The notes beneath the pieces are model-generated. The model worked only from the letters and a program-made list of their open reading frames with translations. It did not search any database and was not told where the DNA came from. Of a stretch of DNA of 64,000 nucleotides, positions 60,201 to 64,000 are shown piece by piece. The position numbers and the translations under genes were made by a program. Numbering within the stretch: the first letter of the stretch is position 1; every line of letters starts with the position of its first letter. The stretch spans positions 337,388-401,387 of the forward strand of contig NZ_JALKBC010000006.1 of assembly GCF_023015865.1 (NCBI RefSeq), read 5' to 3'. This DNA comes from Arenibacter sp. F26102. GTDB lineage: Bacteria > Bacteroidota > Bacteroidia > Flavobacteriales > Flavobacteriaceae.

Positions 60201-63200
60201 AGTGCAAATGCCAGAAATAGAAATAATGGCACCAATGACGATGCATTATTAAAAACGTTTACCATAATGGGACATAGTTCATCGGCCACTTACCCGCAGC
60301 TTGATTGGATAGTAAATGTTCCGAATGGCACCTATTCCGTAAATATTAGTGTTGGTGATCCGGATTATACCGACAGTAATCACGTGTTGGATGTGAACGA
60401 AGTGACCATTGTTGATTATAACCAAGAGAACATTGCCCCTGACGATTATAGTAATTTGGAAGAAACCAAATTGGTAGATGTTATAGACGGTACCCTTAGA
60501 TTATCCTTAGGTACCGGAGGTGCCAATGCCAAACCAAATTATATACGACTGGCACCATTCGACGCTTCCTTGGTTCCACCAACTATTGTGGCCAATTTTG
60601 ATGGAAACATTAGTGACACTGACACCTATCGAGGTAGCCTGCAAGTGAGCTTAGAGGCAATAGATGAAAGCAATAGTGGAGGCATCGCAAGACTGGAGTA
60701 CACTCTAGACGATAACGCGGTTGAATCCTATGCCCAGCCATTTGACGTGGTAACGGAAGGAGCCCATACTTTGGTGGTAACTGCAGAAGATAATAATGGA
60801 AATACTTCCGAGAAGACTTATAACTTCATTATCGAGACCCCAACAGGTGCCCTATTGTCCATGGAAAACATGACCAAGGTTCCTGGGACAAACAGAGGGT
60901 TCCCAGCTGACGATTACTACACCTTCCATAGGTTAGGTTCACCTGGACAAGCACTGGTTCACGATACCAATGTAATGCGTTTAAACAATACCGGCACTGG
61001 CGACTTGGTCGTAACTGCAATCAATCTTTCGGATAGTAATGATTATACCTTCGAATTATTGGATGCCATAGGTACTACAGCTACTTTACCCATAAATATC
61101 GCAGCTGGAAGTTATGCTGATTTGGATATAACCTTTATAGGTACAACAGGCACCGGTTCAAATGGTATTTTCGTTGAAAGTATTGAAGTAGTTTCCAACG
61201 CCGACAACGCATTGGAAAATAAGGCAACGCTACACGGTGCTTATTCCCCACAACCTGAAGGTGGTGATGAAATTAACGCCCAAGAAGTGTTTGATGCATT
61301 TGGTTTCCAAACCAGTATGTTGAGCATTGTAAATGATGAGGGCACTATTGTTCCACCGAATACGAAAACCACCAATCCTAGCTCTAATTATCCAATTCCG
61401 GAAAATATAGAGGCAGGTTATGAGGGAGATATGATCCTGTCCAGCAATTTTGTTCAGGCAGATCCTTCCAAACCGGTTATAGGAATACAGTTATCGGCAT
61501 TACATGGTGGACCGAGTTCGAATGGCTCCCAGTTTGTTGCTGTTAATGGAACCAGTACTGTAGGAGGAATGAACTTCTCCCATAATGCTAGTTATTACCA
61601 GACCTTATTGCCTAAAAACAATGCAGGAGCAATAAGTTTTGATACCGCAAATAGCATCTCAGGAGCCTTTAGGATTGCTGTATCCGGATATTTAACTTCC
61701 GGCGGCAATAATATAAATGGCAATAGACCTGATCTTTTAGGGGCAAGGGTTTACAAGGCCATCGATCATAATGGCAATGTAATTCCCAACGAATATATTG
61801 TATTGCAAGATTTTGTTCAGGGAGGATGTGGAGCAGGTTCTGCCAATTGTGACTGGAACGACAATACCTTCTATTTTATCAATATTAGACCAGAGGGAGT
61901 GCCTAGCGCTCAACCCATCGAAGATCTTTTGGTGAATGTGGACGAATTGTTCAATGTGGAAATCAACCAGTATTTTGACAATGGATATCCTGGGAATACC
62001 CTAGAGATTACAGCCACTATAAATGGAAGTGCGTTACCATCCTGGATGAGCTTTAATACTAATACAGGTGAAATTCAAGGTACGGTACCGACAGGTACAA
62101 CCGGAAGCTTCCCAATTGTGTTGGAGGCAAAAGATGCCAACGGACTTTCAGCATCCACTACCCTAGTTGTGAACATAAACGAACCACCCGTTGCAGTAGA
62201 TGACGAAGCGGTTACTGAAAAGAATTTGGCGATAAACCTAGATCAGTTACTCAGCAATGATTCCGAACCAAATGGAGAGGATGTACTAATAGTATCTGTG
62301 GATACTCCTCAAAACGGAACAGCGGAATTAAACTCCGAGGGTACTGAAGTACTGTATACCCCAAATAACGATTATTTTGGTCCAGATAGTTTTACATATA
62401 CCATTGAGGACGAATCAGGGCTTACAGCAACAGCAAATGTTCTGATAACGGTGAATGAAGAGAATCAAGCACCATTGGCCATAATTTCTACAAATGTTAA
62501 TGAGGGGCCAGCTGCATTGGTAGTATCATTCAATGGAAGTGGATCTACCGATGACAAAAATGACATTGCAGGCTACCTATGGGACTTTGGTGATGGATCG
62601 GTTAATTCCAATGAAATGATAACCGAACACACTTACACATCAGCAGGTGTATACACAGCAAGTCTAAGTGTTACAGATTCCGAAGGCCTGTCCAACACGG
62701 CTACGGTCACTATCACGGTTTCAACACCGCCCAACACCAATCCGGTAGCTGTTGCTACAGTTACCCGCGGTGCATCTGCCTTACAGTTTAACTTTAGTGG
62801 TTCCGCTTCCAACGATGGAGAAGGTGATCTTACCTATGCATGGGATTTTGGGGATGGTACTCCAGTAGCAACAGCAGTGTCTCCAACACATACCTATGCC
62901 GCATCAGGAATCTATACAGTGAAACTAACAGTGACAGATGAAGGAGGTTTGACCGATATTGCCACCATCAATGTAGACACCGAAGAACCTGTAATAGGGG
63001 ATTTTGCACTGCGTATAAACGCTGGTGGGCCAGAAATTAATTATGATGGAAACGTCTTCTCTGCAGATCAGAACTTTGTTGGCGGGAAAGCGTATACCAA
63101 TACCAGTGCTACGGTACCCGCATTGTACCAGACTGAACGCAGCGCCTCACCACCGACTTTCGGTTATGAAATACCGCTTCCCAATGGAGAGTACAGGGTA

Positions 63201-64000
63201 ACGCTTCATTTTGCAGAAATATTTTTCGGAGCAAATGGAGGCGGTACCTTAGGAACGGCCCAACGAATTTTCGATGTGGTCATGGAAGGAAGCACCATTT
63301 TGGACGACTTTGATATCAATGCGGCCGTAGGTCCACAGACCATTACAACCCGAACCTTTGATGTTGTAGTTGAAGACGGTATTTTGAATCTAGGTTTTGA
63401 TGCAACGGCACCAGATGGTGTAAACCAACCAAAACTGTCTGCTATTGAAATATTTGGTCTTACCGATCCCAACATTGCCCCTACCGCAGTGGCCACAGCT
63501 ACTCCGTTGAACGGTACAGCACCGCTACAGGTGAACTTCACAGGAAGCGGATCTAGCGACCAGGAGACTCCGGACGCACTTACGTACGCATGGGATTTCG
63601 GAAACGGCGATTCCTCGTCCGCTACCAACCCGGTTTACACCTATACTACTGTAGGCAGCTTTACCGCTACCCTTACCGTGACTGATCCAGAGGGACTGCA
63701 GGACACCGCTACGGTTACCATCACGGTAGATGAGGAAGTCGTTGTGGACTGTACTCCGGTACCTTCCCCTTGGACCAATTCCGATATAGGAAACGTTGCC
63801 GCCAATGGCGAGGCCTGTTTCGACAACGGTCGTTTCGAGGTCAATGCCTCAGGTGCGGACATCTTCGGCAGTGCCGACGAGTTCCACTATGTCTATCAGG
63901 AACTACAGGGAGATGGGGAGATCATAGCCCAGTTAATGAGCCTTGAACAGACCAACGGTTGGGCCAAGGCCGGGGTGATGATGAGGAGCGACCTTGATGC
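45222..64000 (+). CDS. Giant exported multi-domain surface protein, partial (3' end outside window)
   Basis: One uninterrupted frame runs from ATG 45222 to the window end (at least 6,259 residues). Codons at 47118, 50247, 51321, 54120, 55713, 58140 and 62160 all keep the same phase. A signal peptide (MKKITLLPILFFYSFLAFSQ) shows export. The chain is a string of beta domains: four lectin-like modules (about 280 residues), five malectin-like NF..RNR..VGDP modules, two malectin domains (633-775, 5927-6080), BACON-like, cadherin, PKD (around 1210, 5750, 5840, 6087), Big_5, two propellers resembling glucose/sorbosone dehydrogenases, two choice-of-anchor-D domains, and three modules ending in YQD/NIRP. 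No hydrolase active site was seen. Carbohydrate binding or adhesion at the surface is inferred; type IX secretion is plausible but the C-terminal signal is not visible. Confidence 0.9.
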   Translation, partial: MKKITLLPILFFYSFLAFSQTPCSDLSLLDCNEVEVTLPVNLNFDGNQGGILSTGFTMVDPPSTILTGDDDINDDDVPGLVAQNIYLSNGVLNVTATNGINYSQLSGSPNSTFTNSQINALGVGFKAASNVIDISAVIDQPNFTGSLNGTATNGSQQAGIWFGLNENNFAKLVVVKANATQQKIQFALEQTDPNNAANLIITELNTGNFNTSGVSQISFRISINPSDNSVRGFYSLDGGSEIQVAQSGINFLTAPTTFLNGIDHDNNIGTNNLTFAGIMTSTRRATGGSMDISYNSFSVTENITPFVAHINFQNNPSFTTPPIGYLADYGKAFGNSSVTIGTDNYEYGWKLASDGNTPIDISNEASNNGGSGAAGGAGRNRIAGTYSAATVQEKLEGTLMHFQGDNVMSNTGGTQPWGSQPRGNEAIWELEIPNGIYAVTIGLGDKDVNNLDSRHSATLEGYTVIPAFVPNPGQTVVETMIVEVSDGFLTMNGFGGFNSKITHIDVIESTGTPVNGVLAFSPNATSESIEAGGTSTFSSTLSGAGATNIGLTINDNINSVDKLNTGSNDWLTLPTTNTLGLFDFTIDATNLVENDTRNNKIIATAKGFIPAELNADLTATAVTVSEITAPFRMNVFGQDYTKDSDLYIAETPGYLVETQPTETSNTPYTIAGGHSELYHPRRFGSEFSYNFPIANGNYTIAIHSLENYFNTAGARIFDISIEGNTVISDLDLFATYGQGALGLLSFEVEVLDGELNIDFLASTNKAIVQAIEILPAAQSSEKDILTFALAEQTDEVTIDEGNHTVTIEVNNGTDITDLLPTITVSDNATINPASGVSNDFTNTANYTVTAEDGTTQVWSVNVTEVALINTAPQITSATTKEVVENQTAAIDVDATDDNDSEGSGLTFSFSGGNDDGQFNIDASTGVVSFVIAPDFKVPADSDADNIYDIQVTVTDSESLSITQDIAITVTDELEVPTNEFSYIENFTYSPGNLKVVSGGAWTPEVNNTSGIELPDAPVVAEGLTSGTTHSLNIENLNTTIDYITLINNPADLIANVPFYFGTYFKFSEIGTGNSNRIRVAIRVDDDAPGEQWIRQIIGRYDGNIKARLGLAGPNSNAGEQDLYEDQLLQFVVRGVWDGIGTITYQYTLSPTLTEGDNSWLTATTEHSTSGTPKLGRIFIGSTSANNTGKIGPIRLGTDYSEVVTELINNVPIASFTTSISDLTVNLDATSSQDDGSLTAYDWDFGNGDTANGETVSYGYPTAGTYTISLTVTDDQGLTSVPANHEVTVEAPLVVTSFPYNVNFQDAATTPPTGYVKDYGLPYGTNEGGLTYGWIKLSDGQPIDLTTPSNGVGRNRGTYPGLDLSQQTLVHMQGNHVGSWTGNRHNEGVWEIEVPNGWYKVSVSVGDPNQDGNLIETPDHFLSVEGITAIDIYDVDSNLPNGDPGRFSSGTVVVQVLDGKLTLDADNPLANNTKINSAVISEATDPRSIETDILTFVLSEDTATANIDTDNHSVTLEVPNGTGLTLTPTITLSDGATISPLSGISQDFSTQINYTVTAEDESTSQIWEVTITEASPPNSTPVVDNQSFAVAEDAALNSIVGTVVATDDGTVVYSITAGNESGTFAMDGTTGEITVLTSLDFETTNQYLLTVEVSDGELTDDAIVTIDISDVIEIEPCNPLSTLPCDQIVTTLPLNLAFDGSEGGLIDNNGNGTGFTMADSHSGNRLTEDLPISTSGVNGYEPSKLNIVNSNLVLTSSKGIAYVDNNAQVNTLGVGLQNISTPLTIETKLLGIVTGGGSAQAGIWFGADDENFVKLNVNGDNIEMRREIGGISLNGGTSPDQIALSNVGVSGNDVTLRLVIDPIASTLTAYYAIDNGTFVQLTKTNYDNLVLPQEYLDGKQLSIENGSASFAGVYTTYRNGTSFDTTFDYFSVSEENNPPVIVDQNFAVAEDATLNSVVGTVVATDEGSLTYAITAGNGGGVFAIDGSNGEITLLTALDYDTTPQYVLTIEVSDGTNNVSANITIDVNDGVEVLPCSPLSTLPCDQIETALPLSLDFTSDNGNLSQSGMTMVMEPSERLTEDVAIADPNVLGYAPSLISQSNLGLTLTSTKGIFYSQLASQGTPSRANTNSQMNALGVGLTTPTTTFSISSTLENPDFSGSTGNGAQQAGIWFGLDEDHYIKLALIKTGTTTTKKVQLQVENMDQNTTQTAFLELDTPNIGSNTGEITLRMELDPVNNTVRGYYTLEGGSEILISEEGVDFFPVPANYFAGTSYEIVNPSNTLNFAGIYTTHRNAPVDQSITVLFKAFEIDAEQPALALNFDATVLNFSGAAGENITPQTVTVTANSGNPTITLSDDPDAGGWLILPADPELGTLELGILPNLPVGNYSTTLFALDQPDMGYINAEMTINLEITEPINNFAVNVNFSDAASAAPSGYEKDAGDAYANRGNGYSYGWLDANTSAPADLTKNGRNREITGVSDLNNTLLHLQYGNVSANAANGYLPDAKWEIEVPNGSYLVTVFVGDPTVDNPAANIPAHRINAEGINLVDNYIPTGAIGSSTRFTSGSTTVNVTDGRLTIDPLNGGHNTKINSIQIVSTTTTIQTPRVAGVTPSDGAINISVTPTISANELFLPNFDDEGNAGVDNTTITTATVKLFKQGNTTPIGASVNGTGGGDAINLAPNQPLEANTTYILVIDGVLDLVGEPFEFFTSSFTTGSGNTGPVTDLDNVAFTNAGAVANNGGANGAGYSTLTIGPDGKLYGLVISGDIHRWTINADGTLANKEILNNWKSAEQGNYSSRTAVGLTFDPAATANNLIAYITHDSGGLNNAPAWDGKLSRLTGANLEVHDLILTNLPRSKKDHLTNSMVFKNGEPGVIYFNQGSNSAAGAPDNAWGNRKERLLSGAALRLDLAKLPEGQWPLNVKTTMDPVAINNVDVNSPTLASTVANYTEDGQTLADDGTYNPFYVNAPLTLFATGIRNAYDLVWHSNGQLYIPTNGTAGGSNAPASINGTRRPDGTFYDHSNPLYPVIPSSNGNNVQRDWLFRVDPNSPLGFYGHPNPLLGQFVLNRGDADVNNSAYNGVEADINYRGAAFDFEFNKSPNGVIEYRSNAENGNLQGALLVVRYSGSSDIIALVPDGPNGDILTYKTGIPGFTGFTDPLDLVEDVSNGNIYVSDYTRTEIVLLKPSNQAAPTPLIVLNTEEVTGDAIANSGTFTQEVLFSNLGNATLTNIQAELTGANAGEFSIVGMPSSINSQNSASFEVLFTPTSNGPKFAELTITGTDAEPVVIAINGLGKTGTGGNNEPSLQWILDTHLGAGSVNVGDTNVATNLIDLPNGSTYNDILGDEVAIEQFERAIDAPVTLELLSVYGPTTTNPVVAFGWYNSGNAASTTELFTVTNSPTSNGQTLNAPIAGVSEFDPGVESFGFYSRWPAFNNRQLFSEDALNTFTGAIPHHVRVYELPGESNAYIIATEEHISGFDYQDIVIIARNIRPFNSTPNEACSPISTLDCEELAVALPFSLALDGTEGALANTGFTMVDNPSARLAEDGAVYNANVPGFEPGQINFSNGNLLLTTNKGIAFSSNSSSTEVNSQINTLGVGIDAGDNGNFSITTTIINPYTDSTNNSEQAGIWFGLNEDNFVKLIANGASQIELRSEINAVSNNVDQVIEVVPNLNTSSVQLRLYVDTDNDQLVAFYSLNGGNETQLGSLPLPAAYLSGNANYDNLSFAGIFATKRREAAATEVVYTISDFAITPDNIPVVFEPININFSLPEDVPPTGYLVDSGLGFGDRGNTYSYGWLTTNGLAPLDLSANTRNRNVDNVDILRNTLLHMQYGNVGGTTGVLTEGIWEIEVPNGNYIVSVGVGDPNLDAKAGTEPFHSINIEGINAIDRYSPTGAVGASTRFTSGSATVTVTDGRLTIDASGGFNTKINSMTITQDGTITQPFFANVTPGNNSTNVAIENFQINVEVITPLGYELDKATLAGNINLYEVTNAGEVLVPSNSNDTGGGDAITLTPLSSLKTFTTYTFRLTSDIEANVVGDINDRLSFLPFESQFTTGDENVVVDLDLSGVEFFKVEGGPQLGEGTTNQRFSSLVIGPDGKLYASTIGNFNSDGKIYRWDMATDGTLQNLEILSPELLGAAHPISGPRNNNDRLIIGLVFDPASTADNLIAYVTHSAASITDGPEWDGILSKLTGPTLSNVEDLIIHLPRSGKDHLTNSIVFDPQGNMYINQGSNSAGGEPDPNWVNRPERLLSASVLKVDFNKMPSILPLSVYTTDNIGIINSASAASLTMSDGTYNPYATNAPLTIYATGIRNAYDLVWHSNGWLYIPTNGTAGNNNNSPNSPSTANYDLARRIDGLTTIPFAPALNGGETQKDWLFKTQGGSYHGHPNPYRGEFVLNHGGAPYSGLPGQEETSYTDVAKYPDNLGPDPNYREPAYDFGKNKSPNGAIEYQSNAFGGKLKGLLMVVRFSGQDDLLVMQPKPDGDIANANGDVTGLGGFDDPLDVVEDPRTGNMYISEYDRDNNGTPKLTLLRATVPAILGPEIAATPDELIFEMTVNNEGSNTDTKVVTITNNGNAVLNISSASITGAFADQFESVLPSGTITLNPGENQDYTVTFAPDLDGSNLGYQQASLTIESNDAVNPTFEVGLHGLKKAGFEGGQEPALQDVVDALGIGINVGWTSLSSSTNPNPVGDEVEVELWVKASDAPINITPVGRYSPAEELPFGWYTNDGSVTHYEVGVLAGGIANAQTLFPPVATGDSSFDPQGSVFGFYVESETFGRFNYSEDAINTGIAHRTRIYPVLDRTGNLIENSYLITFEDATNGDYQDYMFIIDNVFPFEDGTLVLNFDEQEVAFNAAMNQEDVPVQQLTLFGNGGVTAGQINLSASEDWVVLPTDFELNSPFDLGIDTSGLPLGTYEATITATAPNYLDAVINVSLKITNELVYTYQFNFQDPDDIETSPAGYIDDLGMPYGTQSTSLGDMTFGWVDPGTFIPADASANARNRNNGTNDDALLKTFTIMGHSSSATYPQLDWIVNVPNGTYSVNISVGDPDYTDSNHVLDVNEVTIVDYNQENIAPDDYSNLEETKLVDVIDGTLRLSLGTGGANAKPNYIRLAPFDASLVPPTIVANFDGNISDTDTYRGSLQVSLEAIDESNSGGIARLEYTLDDNAVESYAQPFDVVTEGAHTLVVTAEDNNGNTSEKTYNFIIETPTGALLSMENMTKVPGTNRGFPADDYYTFHRLGSPGQALVHDTNVMRLNNTGTGDLVVTAINLSDSNDYTFELLDAIGTTATLPINIAAGSYADLDITFIGTTGTGSNGIFVESIEVVSNADNALENKATLHGAYSPQPEGGDEINAQEVFDAFGFQTSMLSIVNDEGTIVPPNTKTTNPSSNYPIPENIEAGYEGDMILSSNFVQADPSKPVIGIQLSALHGGPSSNGSQFVAVNGTSTVGGMNFSHNASYYQTLLPKNNAGAISFDTANSISGAFRIAVSGYLTSGGNNINGNRPDLLGARVYKAIDHNGNVIPNEYIVLQDFVQGGCGAGSANCDWNDNTFYFINIRPEGVPSAQPIEDLLVNVDELFNVEINQYFDNGYPGNTLEITATINGSALPSWMSFNTNTGEIQGTVPTGTTGSFPIVLEAKDANGLSASTTLVVNINEPPVAVDDEAVTEKNLAINLDQLLSNDSEPNGEDVLIVSVDTPQNGTAELNSEGTEVLYTPNNDYFGPDSFTYTIEDESGLTATANVLITVNEENQAPLAIISTNVNEGPAALVVSFNGSGSTDDKNDIAGYLWDFGDGSVNSNEMITEHTYTSAGVYTASLSVTDSEGLSNTATVTITVSTPPNTNPVAVATVTRGASALQFNFSGSASNDGEGDLTYAWDFGDGTPVATAVSPTHTYAASGIYTVKLTVTDEGGLTDIATINVDTEEPVIGDFALRINAGGPEINYDGNVFSADQNFVGGKAYTNTSATVPALYQTERSASPPTFGYEIPLPNGEYRVTLHFAEIFFGANGGGTLGTAQRIFDVVMEGSTILDDFDINAAVGPQTITTRTFDVVVEDGILNLGFDATAPDGVNQPKLSAIEIFGLTDPNIAPTAVATATPLNGTAPLQVNFTGSGSSDQETPDALTYAWDFGNGDSSSATNPVYTYTTVGSFTATLTVTDPEGLQDTATVTITVDEEVVVDCTPVPSPWTNSDIGNVAANGEACFDNGRFEVNASGADIFGSADEFHYVYQELQGDGEIIAQLMSLEQTNGWAKAGVMMRSDLD
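45285..46122 (+). repeat. Lectin-like (concanavalin-type) module, copy 1
   Basis: Residues about 22-300 of the giant protein. It starts at CSDLSLLDCNEVEVTLPVNL, then STGFTMVD, NSQINALGVGF, QQAGIWFGLNENNFAKLVV, DNSVRGFYSLDGG and LTFAGIMTS. The two opening cysteines, the GIWFG core and the FAGI end recur in copies 2-4. Confidence 0.8.
46135..46745 (+). repeat. Malectin-like module 1 of 5
   Basis: Residues about 305-508. It starts AHINFQNNPSFTTPPIGYLA, followed by YEYGWKL, GRNR, LMHFQGDNV, WELEIPNGIYAVTIGLGDKD and a final INxxI-like strand (NSKITHIDVIES). The same series of motifs defines four further copies in the chain. Confidence 0.7.
49111..49670 (+). repeat. Malectin-like module 2 of 5
   Basis: Residues about 1297-1483. 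It shows YNVNFQDAATTPPTGYVKDY, LTYGWIKL, VGRNRGTY, LVHMQGNHV, WEIEVPNGWYKVSVSVGDPN and KINSAVIS. It follows a PKD domain. Confidence 0.75.
50241..51018 (+). repeat. Lectin-like module, copy 2
   Basis: Residues about 1674-1932 of the giant protein. It starts CNPLSTLPCDQIVTTLPLNL and keeps TGFTMAD, VNTLGVGL, SAQAGIWFGADDENFVKLNV and FAGVYTTYRNG. It follows a cadherin-like unit and is followed by another that leads straight into copy 3. Confidence 0.8.
52471..53010 (+). repeat. Malectin-like module 3 of 5
   Basis: Residues about 2417-2597. It shows VNVNFSDAASAAPSGYEKDA, YSYGWLD, GRNREI, LLHLQYGNV, WEIEVPNGSYLVTVFVGDPT, FTSGSTTVNVTDGRLTID and TKINSIQI. Confidence 0.75.
53380..54770 (+). repeat. 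Beta-propeller 1, glucose/sorbosone-dehydrogenase-like
   Basis: Residues about 2720-3183. It shows LTIGPDGKLYGLVISGDIHR, SKKDHLTNSMVF, IYFNQGSNSAAGAP, TGIRNAYDLVWHSNGQLYIP, then TNGTAGG, and a closing DPLDLVEDVSNGNIYVSDYT. The DHLTNS and GIRNAYDL blocks are the kind seen in PQQ-type sugar dehydrogenases, though cofactor binding cannot be shown. Propeller 2 at 57400-58810 has the same blocks. Confidence 0.65.
56500..57020 (+). repeat. Malectin-like module 4 of 5
   Basis: Residues about 3760-3933. It shows ININFSLPEDVPPTGYLVDS, YSYGWLTT, TRNRNVD, LLHMQYGNV, WEIEVPNGNYIVSVGVGDPN, RFTSGSATVTVTDGRLTID and KINSMTI. It is closest to module 3, as expected from the super-repeat. Confidence 0.75.
57400..58810 (+). 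repeat. Beta-propeller 2, glucose/sorbosone-dehydrogenase-like
   Basis: Residues about 4060-4530. Blocks match propeller 1: LVIGPDGKLYASTIGNFNSD, GLVFDPASTADNLIAYVTHS, SGKDHLTNSIVFDPQGNMYI, NQGSNSAGGEPD, TGIRNAYDLVWHSNGWLYIP and GFDDPLDVVEDPRTGNMYIS. Confidence 0.65.
60040..60560 (+). repeat. Malectin-like module 5 of 5
   Basis: Residues about 4941-5113. It shows YQFNFQDPDDIETSPAGYID, MTFGWVDPG, ARNRNNG, IMGHSSS, WIVNVPNGTYSVNISVGDPD and a final KPNYIRLAPF. It diverges most from the other copies and stands outside the two super-repeats. Confidence 0.7.
63000..63460 (+). repeat. Canonical malectin domain near the window end
   Basis: Residues about 5927-6080. It is a textbook malectin (di-glucose-binding) domain: LRINAGGPEINYDGNVFSAD, PALYQTERSA, YEIPLPNGEYRVTLHFAEIF, RIFDVVMEGSTILDDFDI and PKLSAIEIFG. 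It is flanked by PKD domains, with AYAWDFGNGD-type cores after it, and differs from the five longer malectin-like modules. Confidence 0.8.

Noticed and set aside
46640..63862. Many minus-strand open frames of 60-160 codons
   Set aside because: They lie antisense to the continuous 18.8 kb plus-strand frame, whose translation shows coherent domains throughout; they reflect its Thr/Ser/Asn/Gly-rich codon use.
45222..64000. Repeated DNA in the giant gene as a possible CRISPR or satellite array
   Set aside because: The repeats are long protein modules with diverged DNA, not short exact repeats with unique spacers.
1..64000. tRNA, rRNA, prophage or insertion-sequence elements
   Set aside because: No cloverleaf-like segments, transposase motifs, integrase genes or terminal inverted repeats with target duplications were recognised by eye.

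Overview
The window looks like a chromosomal segment of a marine, algal-polysaccharide-degrading member of the Bacteroidota, most likely family Flavobacteriaceae. The support is two SusC/SusD outer-membrane glycan-uptake pairs, five intact formylglycine-type sulfatases, GH29 and GH30 glycoside hydrolases, a hybrid two-component sensor, many lipoprotein signals ending in SC/GC, AT-rich spacers and weak Shine-Dalgarno sequences. No tRNA, rRNA, CRISPR array or insertion sequence was seen.

Region 1 (1-10.9 kb, minus strand) is a polysaccharide utilization locus (PUL) read in the order ECF sigma factor, FecR anti-sigma, SusC with an N-terminal STN signalling domain, SusD, sulfatase, GH29. A strong terminator-like hairpin separates SusCD from the two enzymes.

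Region 2 (11.1-20.8 kb, minus strand) is an unusual block of small secreted or lipid-anchored proteins: three YHYH-domain proteins, two MORN-repeat lipoproteins, a SCO-type copper/thiol protein, a C-type-lectin-like lipoprotein, a DUF3500 protein, an EF-hand protein and several small membrane proteins. A YHYH-MORN arrangement occurs twice. A LytS-type kinase and LytTR regulator (20.995-22.69 kb, plus strand) are transcribed divergently from it. This is the best candidate for an undescribed system; a metal- or copper-dependent cell-surface process is an inference.

Region 3 (22.7-41.1 kb) is a second PUL: SusC, SusD, two sulfatases, a decayed sulfatase tail, another sulfatase and a GH30 enzyme on the minus strand. 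A hybrid two-component sensor, a fifth intact sulfatase and an AraC regulator are on the plus strand. A dyad-rich spacer between susC and the sensor gene is a plausible operator. The substrate is inferred to be a sulfated algal polysaccharide carrying alpha-L-fucose or a related sugar.

Region 4 (41.5-64 kb) has an SLC12-type transporter, a 1.3 kb gene-poor spacer, and a giant exported protein that starts at 45222 and is still open at the window end (at least 6,259 residues). It is built from repeated lectin-like, malectin-like, beta-propeller, cadherin/PKD and other beta-sandwich modules, including two consecutive super-repeats of about 4.4 kb. It probably acts as a carbohydrate-binding surface or secreted protein; its C-terminus lies outside the window.
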